Assembly (NCBI RefSeq): GCF_000419585.1
Contig: NZ_ATTH01000002.1
Location: forward strand, 31,873 to 95,872
Source: Salisaeta longa DSM 21114
GTDB lineage: Bacteria > Bacteroidota > Rhodothermia > Rhodothermales > Salinibacteraceae
Reading direction: 5' to 3'
Length of the DNA: 64,000 nucleotides
Shown here: positions 43,201 through 51,433 of the stretch, one piece after another
How the letters are laid out: each line of letters opens with the position of its first letter
How positions within the stretch are numbered: position 1 is the stretch's first letter
The notes under the pieces: generated by a model
The model's database searches: none
What the model saw: only the letters and a program-made list of their open reading frames with translations
Told to the model about the DNA's origin: nothing
Translations under genes and position numbers: made by a program

Positions 43201-43653
43201 ATGATTAGGAAGAGAATAAAGATCGCCGCCATCGCCCTCCTGTTTCTCATGCCTGTTCTCTCTGCGGGGACTGTCATGGCGCAGGAGCGCTGCGAAAAAT
43301 CCTCGGAGTGCTGGTCGCAACTCCTCAGCAAACAGATTGATATCAACCTGCACAGCAACATCTCAGGCGTTCGCCAAAGCGCCATCCTTCTCGTCATAGA
43401 GCTTGCACAGCGCAACGACCCGGGCGTGAACCTAGCCGCTGCGGTTCCTGGGCTGTTTGCCACGTTCGAAGATCCACGCCAGAGCGACGAACTGCGCCTT
43501 CTTGCGCTCACGGCATTAGAGGCCACCGACAGCAAGATGGCTTACTCCTACATACTAGGATGGACACAGCGCGGGGTGGTATCCTCGAAGCGCCTGGACG
43601 ACCAGGTTCAGAGCGTCCTCAGGTCGTACGAAAGGCGTCGCATTGGCACCTGA
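43201..43653 (+). CDS. Small secreted hypothetical protein (HEAT-like)
   Basis: A 150-residue exported protein. The signal peptide is MIRKRIKIAAIALLFLMPVL, with cleavage near GTVMAQ. The mature protein has two cysteines close to its start (RCEKSSECWS, a likely disulfide) and then helical repeats (VRQSAILLVIELAQ; DELRLLALTALEAT) that resemble HEAT/armadillo pairs. No family is recognised. It follows the HTCS gene by 242 nt and is preceded by a tandem 16-bp duplication and a GTAAC-type element shared with the TPR gene. It might act as a regulatory or cell-surface accessory factor, but nothing in the sequence shows this. Confidence 0.6.
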   Translation: MIRKRIKIAAIALLFLMPVLSAGTVMAQERCEKSSECWSQLLSKQIDINLHSNISGVRQSAILLVIELAQRNDPGVNLAAAVPGLFATFEDPRQSDELRLLALTALEATDSKMAYSYILGWTQRGVVSSKRLDDQVQSVLRSYERRRIGT

Positions 43654-44167
43654 TGCTGCCTGTCACATATGTAGTGCAAAGATGCGTTCCGGCGAGCCTT
43701 TCCTCCCGGGGCGCATTTGTTTGTGTGCCCGCTACTTGGGGCGCAGTGTCCCGCGCCAACGGTAAGGCAGTCTGCTCTGTCTTAAGACATTGCCATTCGC
43801 GGGTACGCTACCATCTGCGGGTGCGCTCGCGAGCATTAGGCCGCATTCCTATCTCTCGTTGCGTGCGTTGAGGGCTCTCCGACAGACGAACGAGCCGAGC
43901 AGCGGAAGGTGCACAGGAGGACCAAGCGTGTGGATGTGCATTCCAAAGAGCCGCTCAATGCGGCGTCCCTTGTCGTCAGGTTACAGATGCTTGCCTGCTG
44001 GTAACACGTAACGCAGCGTCAACAGCCCGTTACCAGCGCGTTATGCGGACGAGTCGCGGGATCGTCAAGCTGTGTGCGCTGACAGGTCGACGCACGGACC
44101 ATTGATCCCTGATCATTCCAACGGGCCCGACTTCATTGCTTCATTTCTTTAACCAACGCCTACAACG
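43654..44167. other. Gene-free stretch with second copy of the upstream element
   Basis: No convincing coding region in ~510 bases; frames that are open are poor in typical codon composition. At 43997-44015 stands GCTGGTAACACGTAACGCA, a near-exact copy of the element at 43024-43042, followed by CCCGTTACC (44027-44035), so an inverted GGTAAC site. This probably controls the TPR gene at 44168. Confidence 0.5.
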
Positions 44168-45268
44168 ATGAAACGCTTTATCTTACTTTCCATCACTTTT
44201 TTTCTCACCATGGCTACGGTCGCACATGCACAGAAGATGCCAGTCACTACGACCTCAGACGCCGCTCGCAGTCACTACGTTCAAGGGAAGCACGCCACGG
44301 GGAACGTCGACTTCGAGCGCGCCCGGATGCACTTCGACGCTGCCCTCGCCACCGATTCCACCTTTGCCATGGCATACCTCTACCGCGCTGTTCTTTCCGG
44401 GGGTGACGAGCGGGTCGAGCACCTGCGCCGGGCAACAGTAAACGCCGCGCAGGCATCGGACGCCGAGCGTCAGATGATTGAGTCGTATGCGGCCAACCAG
44501 CGCAACGATCACGGCCGCGAAGAAGCGCTACTCACCGCCCTCGCCGAGCGTTACCCGAGCGATCCGATGCCGATGTTCTGGTGGGCCAACACCGAGGCGA
44601 ACCGGGGCAACCACGCCGCTGCCGTCGCCGCCGCCCGCCGCTCGCTCGCTGCCGACCCGTCGTTTGCGCCGGCGTACAACCTAATGGGCTACGCGGAGGT
44701 CGCACGCGGCGACATGGCCGCCGCTAAGCAGGCGTTTCGTGAGTACATTCGCCTCGCCCCCGACGAGGCGAACCCGTACGACTCTTTCGGCGAGTTCTAC
44801 CTCAATCAGGGCATGCTCGACGAGGCCGCGGCACAGTACAAGATGGCGCTCACCAAGAATGCGCGCTTCGAGAACGCCCGCACCATGCTCGCCCGTATCG
44901 GCATGGAACGGAGTGACCGCCGCTTCGAGCAGGCCCTCGCCGACGGAGACGCCGATGCTATCGCTGCGCTCTACACCCCAAACGCCGTTGTTATGGCCCC
45001 GGACCTGTCGCCCATCCAGGGCCGCGATGCCATCCGTGACCACATGGCGGGGATGATTGCTTCCGGCGTGGACATCCAGACGGTTGAGGTGAACCGGTCC
45101 GGTGACATCGCGATCCGGCGCTCCAATGTCATCACCAGCTCGGAGGGTGAAGTCGTCGACCGCGCCAAGACCCTCGAGGTCTGGACGCTGGTGGATGGCA
45201 AGTGGCTTTGCGCCCGTGACATGTACAGCTCGAATGCGCTGGTGAAGGCCGCTAGCAACCAAAACTGA
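44168..45268 (+). CDS. Exported TPR protein with C-terminal SnoaL/DUF4440-like domain
   Basis: A 366-residue exported protein. The signal peptide ends at VAHAQ. Residues ~30-235 contain tetratricopeptide helices (VQGKHATGNVDFERARMHFD; AYNLMGYAEVARGDMAAAKQ; PYDSFGEFYLNQGMLDEAAA). Residues ~240-355 form a SnoaL/DUF4440-like cone: FEQALADGDADAIAALYTPN, AVVMAPDLSPIQGRDAI, VDRAKTLEVWTLVDGKWLCA. DUF4440 proteins are nuclear-transport-factor-2-like and often bind small ligands without proven catalysis. The downstream lipoprotein carries the same domain alone, so the two probably share a partner or ligand. A promoter element is present at 43997-44035. Function is unknown beyond domain architecture. 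Confidence 0.8.
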   Translation: MKRFILLSITFFLTMATVAHAQKMPVTTTSDAARSHYVQGKHATGNVDFERARMHFDAALATDSTFAMAYLYRAVLSGGDERVEHLRRATVNAAQASDAERQMIESYAANQRNDHGREEALLTALAERYPSDPMPMFWWANTEANRGNHAAAVAAARRSLAADPSFAPAYNLMGYAEVARGDMAAAKQAFREYIRLAPDEANPYDSFGEFYLNQGMLDEAAAQYKMALTKNARFENARTMLARIGMERSDRRFEQALADGDADAIAALYTPNAVVMAPDLSPIQGRDAIRDHMAGMIASGVDIQTVEVNRSGDIAIRRSNVITSSEGEVVDRAKTLEVWTLVDGKWLCARDMYSSNALVKAASNQN

Positions 45269-45340
45269 CACCTCCTGTCGCCGGGCCTCCACGCGGACGC
45301 CCAGCGAATTTTTAACTTCCTGACCCAGCGCGTGCTTTCC

Positions 45341-45814
45341 ATGAAACGCATCCTCCTTTTTTCCTCCCTGGCGCTCATGGTAGCTGCCTGCCAGACCCCA
45401 GCCACTGAGTCCGCCGCGCCCGCGGCACCGCCCGTCACCAACGCGTCTGATCCGGCGTCCGACCGCGTGGCCATCAAGGCCATGACCGCCGAATACACCG
45501 CCGCGGTGCAGGCCGGCAACGCGGCCGCCGTCAGTGCGCTTCACGCCGACAACGCCATCCTCCACCCGCCGAATGAACCCTCCATCAGCGGGCGCTCGGC
45601 GATCGACGCCTACCTCGCTAGGGTCCACGCCGAGCCGGTAAACCTCACGTACGTCACCGAAGACGTCGTCGTCTCGGCGTCTGGCGACATGGCCTACGAG
45701 ATCGGGGCGTGGGACGGCGGCAAGTATCTCACGGTGTACCGCCGCACGCCAGACGGCTGGAGGATCGTCGCCGATGCGTGGAGCGAAAATGCCCCGCCTA
45801 CGAACACCAACTAA
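45341..45814 (+). CDS. SnoaL/DUF4440-like lipoprotein
   Basis: A 157-residue lipoprotein. MKRILLFSSLALMVAAC is a signal with lipobox (VAAC), then a low-complexity linker rich in A, P and T. The domain reads VAIKAMTAEYTAAVQAGNAA, AVSALHADNAILHPPNEPSI, SGRSAIDAYLARV, YEIGAWDGGKYLTVYRRTPD, and WRIVADAWSEN, the DUF4440 pattern. It repeats the domain of the preceding TPR gene. The start is ATG 45341 rather than the GTG nine bases earlier. Gaps of 72 nt (upstream) and 82 nt (downstream) allow an operon with the TPR and Rid genes. Location: periplasmic face of inner or outer membrane. Confidence 0.78.
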   Translation: MKRILLFSSLALMVAACQTPATESAAPAAPPVTNASDPASDRVAIKAMTAEYTAAVQAGNAAAVSALHADNAILHPPNEPSISGRSAIDAYLARVHAEPVNLTYVTEDVVVSASGDMAYEIGAWDGGKYLTVYRRTPDGWRIVADAWSENAPPTNTN

Positions 45815-45896
45815 GCATGCAGCTGGCGATATGGCATCCGGCGAAGCGCTTCCGTGCAGTACCTTTGATGAGGCAACCGAATGAGGAAAAAAAACG

Positions 45897-46286
45897 ATGA
45901 GCAGACCAGACTACTTCCACCTGCGACCGGAGATCGAGAAGGCCTACGGCTACACGCACGCCGTGAGAATCGGCGATGACATCAAGGTCTCCGGCGCGGT
46001 GAGCATGGACGACGAGGGCAATCCGACCGCCGTCGGGGACCTGGCGCAGCAGATGAAGAACGTCTACGCCGACCTGCGCAGCGTCCTGGGGCATTACGGC
46101 TGCACGTTCGACGACGTGGTTGTCGAGAACGTCTTCACAACGGACATGGCGGGATTCCTCGACGCCGCCGGATACCGCAGCACGATCTACATGGAGCACT
46201 TCCCGACCGGAAGCTGGCTGGAGGTGAAGGGGCTGGCCTTGCCCGAGCTCCTGATCGAGATCGAACTCGAAGCGCACAAGTCTTGA
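45897..46286 (+). CDS. Rid/YjgF family protein lacking the usual catalytic arginine
   Basis: A 129-residue protein of the Rid family (chorismate-mutase-like trimer). Typical pieces are AYGYTHAVRIGDDIKVSGAV, QQMKNVYADLRSVLGHYGCT, FDDVVVENVFTTDM, and LPELLIEIELEAHK at the end. In RidA, the arginine in the P-x-R-S-x-V-E-V segment holds the imine/enamine substrate; here the matching place reads FPTGSWLEVKGL, with glycine instead. The protein is thus likely a Rid subfamily member without 2-iminopropanoate deaminase activity. A GGAAAAAAAACG stretch precedes the start, with a weak Shine-Dalgarno. It lies between SnoaL-like genes and the SDR. Confidence 0.82.
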   Translation: MSRPDYFHLRPEIEKAYGYTHAVRIGDDIKVSGAVSMDDEGNPTAVGDLAQQMKNVYADLRSVLGHYGCTFDDVVVENVFTTDMAGFLDAAGYRSTIYMEHFPTGSWLEVKGLALPELLIEIELEAHKS

Positions 46287-46398
46287 CCACGAGCCGTGCG
46301 GCTGCATCTGACGGCTGAACAACGACGACAGAGAAAACACACGGAGATACGTACCCCTGTCACCCAACGCTCTGCAATCCACACCAAATCCCAAAGCC

Positions 46399-47772
46399 AT
46401 GAATCAGACTATCGTCATCACCGGCTGTAGCTCCGGCTTCGGCTACGCCCTCGCCCTCACCCTCGCCCGCGGCGGCGACCGCGTCTACGCGACCATGCGC
46501 GCACCCGACGGCAAGAACGCCGACGCCGCTCAATCCCTGCGCGACTGTGCCAGCGCCGAGTCACTCGACCTCCGCGTGCTGGACCTCGACGTGACTTCCG
46601 ACGCCTCCGTAAAGGCGGCTGCACAGGCCGTAAACGACGCGTCTGGTGCCGCTGACGTTGTCGTCAACAACGCCGGGCAGATATTCGGCGGCTTTACCGA
46701 GGCGTTCACGGCCGACGAGTTCGGACACCAGCTCAATGTTAACGTCGTCGGCGTGCACCGCGTCCACCGGGCCTTCCTGCCCGCGATGCGGAAGGCCGGA
46801 TCGGGCCTCGTCATCAACATCAGTTCGACGGCCGGACGTGCGGCCATCCCATTCTTCGGCATCTACCACGCCAGCAAGTGGGGCCTCGAAGGGTACACGC
46901 AAGCCCTTCGCAGCGAGTTGGCCTCGTCGGGCGTGGATGTCGTGCTCGTGGAGCCGGGGCCGTTCGAAACGGAGCTCTTCCCCAACCTCGTGGCCCCCGA
47001 GGATGCGGACGGCCGCACGGCGACCTATCCGGCGGTCGTCCACGAGACATTCGCGGGCATGAGCGAAGCCTTCCAGGGCTTCCTCACGGACCCCGACGTG
47101 CCGACCGATCCGGCCATCGTCGTGGATGCCATTGCTGGCCTCATCGGCATGGCACCGGGCACGCGCCCGTTCCGCACGTGTCTTGGCATGGACCTCGGCG
47201 TCCGTGAACGGAACGCGCTCCTCGAACCGCTCGATGCCGGTCTGCTCGAATCGATGGGCATGACGGAGTTCGCGACCCTGGCGGTCCGAGACGTCAACGT
47301 GCACAGCCCGAACCGGCACGCGATTACGTTTGAATTCGAACAGACCGCGACGGGCCCAGGCACATTCGCCGGTACGTTCGAATCGTCTGGCGCGATCTCG
47401 GACGCGGGCACGACGGAAGACATTCTTGATGTATCCAGCCCCGAAGGCGTCCGCCCGATGGTGGCGACGTTTTGGCGAACGGTCACGGGTGCCGAGGGGA
47501 CACTGGTCCTAACGGGCGATGCGGCCGTGGATCTCAGCAACCCTGCCGAAGCTAAGGTGACGGGGACATGGCACGTGGAGCACGCGACGGGCGCCTACGC
47601 GGACCGCATCGGCTCCGGCGCGATCACGGGCACCGCTGACTTCACACTCGACCGGCCGCGTGGCATGCTCCGCTACGAGGGAACGCTCCAGACCGCCTCC
47701 ATGGCAGCTCTGTCTTCCGATCCGCCAACGCCCAGTACAAACCCTAACGATCCCATTCATCACAAACCGTGA
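46399..47772 (+). CDS. SDR oxidoreductase fused to a DUF3224-like C-terminal domain
   Basis: A 457-residue fusion. Residues 1-~285 are a short-chain dehydrogenase/reductase: the nucleotide motif TGCSSGFGYALALTLAR, DVVVNNAGQIFGGF, INISSTAG (catalytic serine), and FFGIYHASKWGLEGYTQAL with the Tyr-x3-Lys. Residues ~295-440 form a separate all-beta domain: ITFEFEQTATGPGTFAGTFE, ATFWRTVTGAEGTLVLTGDA, VTGTWHVEHATGAYADRIGS, and MLRYEGTLQ. The repeated TGTW/TGAYA pattern matches DUF3224-type (allene-oxide-cyclase-like) barrels. This fusion is unusual; stand-alone SDRs are ~250-290 residues. The barrel may bind a hydrophobic substrate. It is the last gene of the SnoaL/Rid run. Confidence 0.8.
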   Translation: MNQTIVITGCSSGFGYALALTLARGGDRVYATMRAPDGKNADAAQSLRDCASAESLDLRVLDLDVTSDASVKAAAQAVNDASGAADVVVNNAGQIFGGFTEAFTADEFGHQLNVNVVGVHRVHRAFLPAMRKAGSGLVINISSTAGRAAIPFFGIYHASKWGLEGYTQALRSELASSGVDVVLVEPGPFETELFPNLVAPEDADGRTATYPAVVHETFAGMSEAFQGFLTDPDVPTDPAIVVDAIAGLIGMAPGTRPFRTCLGMDLGVRERNALLEPLDAGLLESMGMTEFATLAVRDVNVHSPNRHAITFEFEQTATGPGTFAGTFESSGAISDAGTTEDILDVSSPEGVRPMVATFWRTVTGAEGTLVLTGDAAVDLSNPAEAKVTGTWHVEHATGAYADRIGSGAITGTADFTLDRPRGMLRYEGTLQTASMAALSSDPPTPSTNPNDPIHHKP

Positions 47773-48265
47773 TCTGCTGTGCCTCATCCGCCTACCCCAC
47801 GCCCATGCGATCGGCGGTGGGTTTATCGCGCTGCGTGACGTGTTTTCATGTGTTCATGGCCCCAGACGATTTCTCCGACGTGCTATGATTGCCTCTGCTC
47901 GCATCGCCGCGCTGCTGCTGGAGCCGATCAGCCGGTACGCCACCCGCTCCACGTACGACGAGATGCACCTCGCCGTGGAGCCGAAGCCGATGGGCGCGGA
48001 GCGATCGGCGACAGCAAGCATCAGGTGGCGTGCCACCTGCACGGCTAGCGCTGCCTGAACATCCGTTCTGGATTCGTGCAGCAGCACCTTTCGCCACGGG
48101 CGTGCCTCACCGCGTCCTGTCGCCAGACGGCGCTTAAGCGCTGGGATGCTCCTCGCTGGTACATGCTGTCCAAGCAACGCTTAAAGAATACGTGCGGCCT
48201 ATTGATACAGCGCCCGCGCCTCCCCGCAACCGCATGCCGTGTCCGGGGCCCGTCTGCACATCTCT
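47773..48265. other. Gene-free stretch between SDR and OxyR
   Basis: Overlapping frames on both strands are open but short, arginine-rich and without recognisable motifs, and none stands out by composition. I see no RNA gene or mobile element. The stretch may be the remnant of a lost gene. Confidence 0.45.
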
Positions 48266-48298
48266 CCTATGTATGATTTTTTCAAAAAAATACATAGG
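48266..48298. promoter_or_regulatory. 33-bp palindrome upstream of oxyR
   Basis: CCTATGTAT (48266-48274) and ATACATAGG (48290-48298) are perfect inverted repeats; between them TTTTTT and AAAAAA add further pairing. It lies 170 bp before the oxyR-like gene. It could be an operator or a bidirectional terminator; the AT-rich centre with T run favours the second for plus-strand transcripts. Confidence 0.5.
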
Positions 48299-48467
48299 CG
48301 CAAGGACAATATCAGCAAATAGAGAAGCCGATTGCAGGCTGCTGGTGATAGGCGGCACCACAGCGTAGGGACTGGATCGCTATTTGCAAGGCCAACACGT
48401 ACCTTGAGTCCTTCCGCGCAAGCGGCCTCCCATTCCACATCGCATCTATCACCTTCTGTAGTACGCC

Positions 48468-49370
48468 ATGACCCTCACCCAACTAACGTATCTGCTGGCG
48501 GTTGTCAACCACCGTAACTTTAGCGAAGCGGCGCGGCAGTGCGGCGTTACGCAGCCCACGCTAAGCATGCAAGTCCGCAAGCTGGAAGAAGCCCTGGGCG
48601 TAAAACTCATCGACCGCAGCCATCAGCCGGTGGTTCCCACGGGCATCGGCGAGCAGGTGGCGGCGCAAGCGCGGCGTGTGCTGCAGTCGCGCGATGCGCT
48701 TGAAGACATCGCCGCGGCGGCGCACAATCGCGTGCGGGGTACGCTGCGTATGGGCATGCTGCCTACCCTCGCGCCGTACCTTATGCCGCTGCTGGTGCCC
48801 GCGGTGCGCGCGCAATACCCCGAGATGACGCTGGAGCTGCGCGAGTGGCCCACGGCGGTGCTCCTGGAGGCCCTGGGCGAAGACCGGCTCGATGCGGCCC
48901 TCATCGCGACACCGCCGCCGGCGGCCGCGCACGAGACGCTGCTGTTTGAGGAGCCCTTCGTGGCGTACGTGCACCCCGAGCACCGCCTCGCAGGCCGCGC
49001 ATTCATCGCGCCCACCGACTTGTCCATCGACGACCTGTGGCTGCTTAGCGACGGCCACTGCTTCCGCGACCAGGTGCTGGCGGTATGCGGCGATCAGGAA
49101 CGGACCGAGCGGCCGGCTCAGTTTGAAAGCGGGTCGCTGCAAACGCTGGTGCACATGGTGGAGCGCTCCGGCGGCATGACGCTGCTCCCGGCGCTCGCGC
49201 AGTGCTACCTGACGGATGCGCAACAGGAGACGTACGTCGTGCCGTTCGAGGCGCCGGCCCCGCGCCGCCGCATCCGCCTGGTGCAACGCCGGGTGCACAA
49301 GGCGCACCTCGTCACCGCGTTTGAAACGGCGCTCGACGCCGCCCTGCCCGAACAGCTCGGGGAACGTTAA
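48468..49370 (+). CDS. oxyR: OxyR-type LysR transcriptional regulator (peroxide sensor)
   Basis: A 300-residue LysR-family protein. The N-terminal winged helix reads MTLTQLTYLLAVVNHRNFSE, ARQCGVTQPTLSMQVRKLEE, ALGVKLIDRS. The effector domain contains the OxyR signature LSDGHCFRDQVLAVCGDQ: two cysteines nine residues apart, equal to the C199-C208 redox pair of E. coli OxyR, which form a disulfide on peroxide exposure. MVERSGGMTLLPALA is the usual region before the last strand. It should activate antioxidant genes. It is followed by a MerA-like flavoprotein (168-nt gap) on the same strand, a likely target, but no katG or ahpC is in the window. Confidence 0.9.
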   Translation: MTLTQLTYLLAVVNHRNFSEAARQCGVTQPTLSMQVRKLEEALGVKLIDRSHQPVVPTGIGEQVAAQARRVLQSRDALEDIAAAAHNRVRGTLRMGMLPTLAPYLMPLLVPAVRAQYPEMTLELREWPTAVLLEALGEDRLDAALIATPPPAAAHETLLFEEPFVAYVHPEHRLAGRAFIAPTDLSIDDLWLLSDGHCFRDQVLAVCGDQERTERPAQFESGSLQTLVHMVERSGGMTLLPALAQCYLTDAQQETYVVPFEAPAPRRRIRLVQRRVHKAHLVTAFETALDAALPEQLGER

Positions 49371-49538
49371 GGGCGCGTCCAGCGCGTGCACAGCAACCGG
49401 CCGGTGGTACCGGAAACGCTCGATTGTGAAGAAACCTTGGGGCGGGGAGCCGCTGTAACGCTTTCCCCCGCCCGGCAACGAATGGGCGTCTATTGTTGAT
49501 GGGAAACCCTCTCGTTTTGTTTTCAGCGGCACGTGCTC

Positions 49539-51362
49539 ATGGCGGACATCGTTCAATCGTTTACGCAGTGGTTTATGGGATTGGGGGCGCAGTACGGCGT
49601 CGACCCCATCGTTTTTGGCGCCATCTACGTGGGGGCCATTCCGTTTTTCTCGGCCTCTGTGGCATGGCTCATCCGCAACGTGCGGCGCGGGCGGTCGGTG
49701 GCGGCGCCCGTCCTGTCCGCCGGATTCTTTCTGGTGTCGGCGTACCTCTACCTGTTTGCGGTGGGCGAGAATCTGCCGCTGTGGGTGTATCTTTTTGTGC
49801 TGGGCATGGTGGGCTACGGCGCGTTGGCCACGGTGCAAAAGGTGCGCAACAACACACCAGCAGGTGCGGCGGATGCCGAGGCACGCGATCGCTACGATGT
49901 GGTCGTCATTGGCGGCGGGGCGGCCGGACTCACATCGGCGGGCGTGGCGGCCAACTTTGGCGCCAAGGCGCTCATGATCGAAAAAGACGCGCTGGGTGGC
50001 GACTGCACGTGGACCGGCTGCATCCCCAGCAAGGCGCTGCTGAAAAGCGCCGAGGTCGCACAGCAGATCCGCAAGGCCAAGGAGTACGGCCTCGATGCAA
50101 CCCTCGACGCCGTCGATTTTCAGGCCGTGATGGAGCGCGTGCGCACCCTGCGACGCGACGTGTACGAGGAGGCCGACGCGCCCGAAATCTACGAGGAGAT
50201 GGGCATTGAGGTGGCCGAGGGCACGGGGCGCTTCCTCGACAGCCACACCGTGGCCATCGACCGGCCCGATGGCACGACGCGCCACGTGACGGCGCGCAAG
50301 ATCGTCATTGCCACCGGCGGCCGCGCGGCTACGCCCCCCATCGACGGGCTCGACAACGTCGACTATCTCACCAACGAGAACCTGTTCGACCTGGACGAAC
50401 AGCCGGAGCACCTGGCCATCATTGGCGCGGGGCCCATTGGCACCGAGATGGCGCAGGCCTTTGCGCGCCTCGGCAGCCGGGTGACGGTGCTGGAGATGAC
50501 CGACCGCATCCTAAGCGCCGACGACCCGGCGCTTGCATCCATGCTGCAGGAGCGGCTGGAGGCCGAGGGCGTCCGCTATGCCTTTGGGGCGCGCGTGGAG
50601 CGCGTGGCCCCGGGCGAGGCGCCCGGTACGGTGCAGGTGACGGCCCTGAAAGACGACACCGTGCACACGCTCACCGCCGACGCGCTCTTAGTGGCCGCCG
50701 GGCGGCGGCCCACCATCGAAACGCTCAACCTGGACGCCGCCGGGGTGGCTTACACCCCCCAAGGCATCACCGTGGACGACCGCACGCGCACCAGCCAATC
50801 GCACATTTACGCCGTGGGCGACGTCACCGGCCGCTACCAGTTCACGCACATGAGCGAGCACATGGCCAAGGTGGCCGCCACCAACGCGCTGCTGAAGGTG
50901 CCCATGACCATCGACGCCGCCCACGTGCCGTGGGTCACCTACACCGACCCGGAGCTCGCGCACGTGGGGGCCACCGAGGCGCAACTGCAAGATGACGGCA
51001 CCGCCTACACCACGTACCGCTTTCCGTATGCCAAGGTCGACCGCGCCATCACCGACGGCGACACCCTGGGCGAGATTCGGGTGCACGCCACGCCCCGCAC
51101 CGGAAAAATTCTGGGCGCCAGCGTGCTCGGCGCGCGCGCCGGGGAGCTCATCAGCGAGTACGCCCTGGCCATGAAAAACGGCGTGTCGCTCCGCGAAATT
51201 GCAGACACCATCCACCCCTATCCCAGCTACGGACTTGCCGCGCGCCGCGCGGCCGACCAGTGGTACGGCGAGAAGCAAAAGCCCTGGATGATTCGCACGT
51301 TGCAGACGATTTTTGGCTACGAGGGCCCCGTCATGGAGCCCGATCCGGACCGCATCATTTAA
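49539..51362 (+). CDS. Membrane-anchored MerA/dihydrolipoamide dehydrogenase-like flavoprotein
   Basis: A 607-residue fusion. Residues 1-~105 have TM helices (ADIVQSFTQWFMGLGAQYGV; VFGAIYVGAIPFFSASVAWL; AAPVLSAGFFLVSAYLYLF; VYLFVLGMVGYGALATVQ). The remainder is a class I pyridine nucleotide-disulfide oxidoreductase: FAD-binding DVVVIGGGAAGLTSAGVAAN, the redox-active GGDCTWTGCIPSKALL (C-x4-C), the second Rossmann VAIIGAGPIGTEMAQAFARL, NADPH/FAD helix DGLDNVDYLTNENLFDL, and the C-terminal dimerisation part HPYPSYGLAARRAADQWY. No MerA mercury-binding N-terminal HMA or C-terminal vicinal cysteines are seen, so mercury reduction is unlikely. Electron donation into a membrane thiol or quinone system is my inference. 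A hairpin follows at 51372. Confidence 0.85.
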   Translation: MADIVQSFTQWFMGLGAQYGVDPIVFGAIYVGAIPFFSASVAWLIRNVRRGRSVAAPVLSAGFFLVSAYLYLFAVGENLPLWVYLFVLGMVGYGALATVQKVRNNTPAGAADAEARDRYDVVVIGGGAAGLTSAGVAANFGAKALMIEKDALGGDCTWTGCIPSKALLKSAEVAQQIRKAKEYGLDATLDAVDFQAVMERVRTLRRDVYEEADAPEIYEEMGIEVAEGTGRFLDSHTVAIDRPDGTTRHVTARKIVIATGGRAATPPIDGLDNVDYLTNENLFDLDEQPEHLAIIGAGPIGTEMAQAFARLGSRVTVLEMTDRILSADDPALASMLQERLEAEGVRYAFGARVERVAPGEAPGTVQVTALKDDTVHTLTADALLVAAGRRPTIETLNLDAAGVAYTPQGITVDDRTRTSQSHIYAVGDVTGRYQFTHMSEHMAKVAATNALLKVPMTIDAAHVPWVTYTDPELAHVGATEAQLQDDGTAYTTYRFPYAKVDRAITDGDTLGEIRVHATPRTGKILGASVLGARAGELISEYALAMKNGVSLREIADTIHPYPSYGLAARRAADQWYGEKQKPWMIRTLQTIFGYEGPVMEPDPDRII

Positions 51363-51371
51363 CAAACCATC

Positions 51372-51393
51372 GCTCACACTGTCCGGTGTGAGC
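51372..51393. terminator. Small hairpin between flavoprotein and acyl-CoA dehydrogenase genes
   Basis: GCTCACAC (51372-51379) pairs perfectly with GTGTGAGC (51386-51393) around a 6-nt loop. No long T run follows, so termination may be partial or the structure may protect the upstream transcript. The next gene starts 40 bp later. Confidence 0.4.
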
Positions 51394-51433
51394 CGCTCGC
51401 TCTTCTTCACCGATCAGTATCCCCTTAAGCCTC

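Noticed and set aside
43654..43900. Possible small gene between 43560 and 43871
   Set aside because: It overlaps the end of the preceding secreted-protein gene in another frame and has no signal, domain or plausible ribosome-binding site.
48561..50411. Long minus-strand open frame across oxyR and the flavoprotein gene
   Set aside because: Histidine/arginine-rich antisense translation of two well-recognised genes; typical of high-GC DNA.
49539..51362. Mercuric reductase (merA)
   Set aside because: The C-terminal vicinal cysteines and the N-terminal HMA domain of MerA are absent, and no merR/merT genes are nearby.
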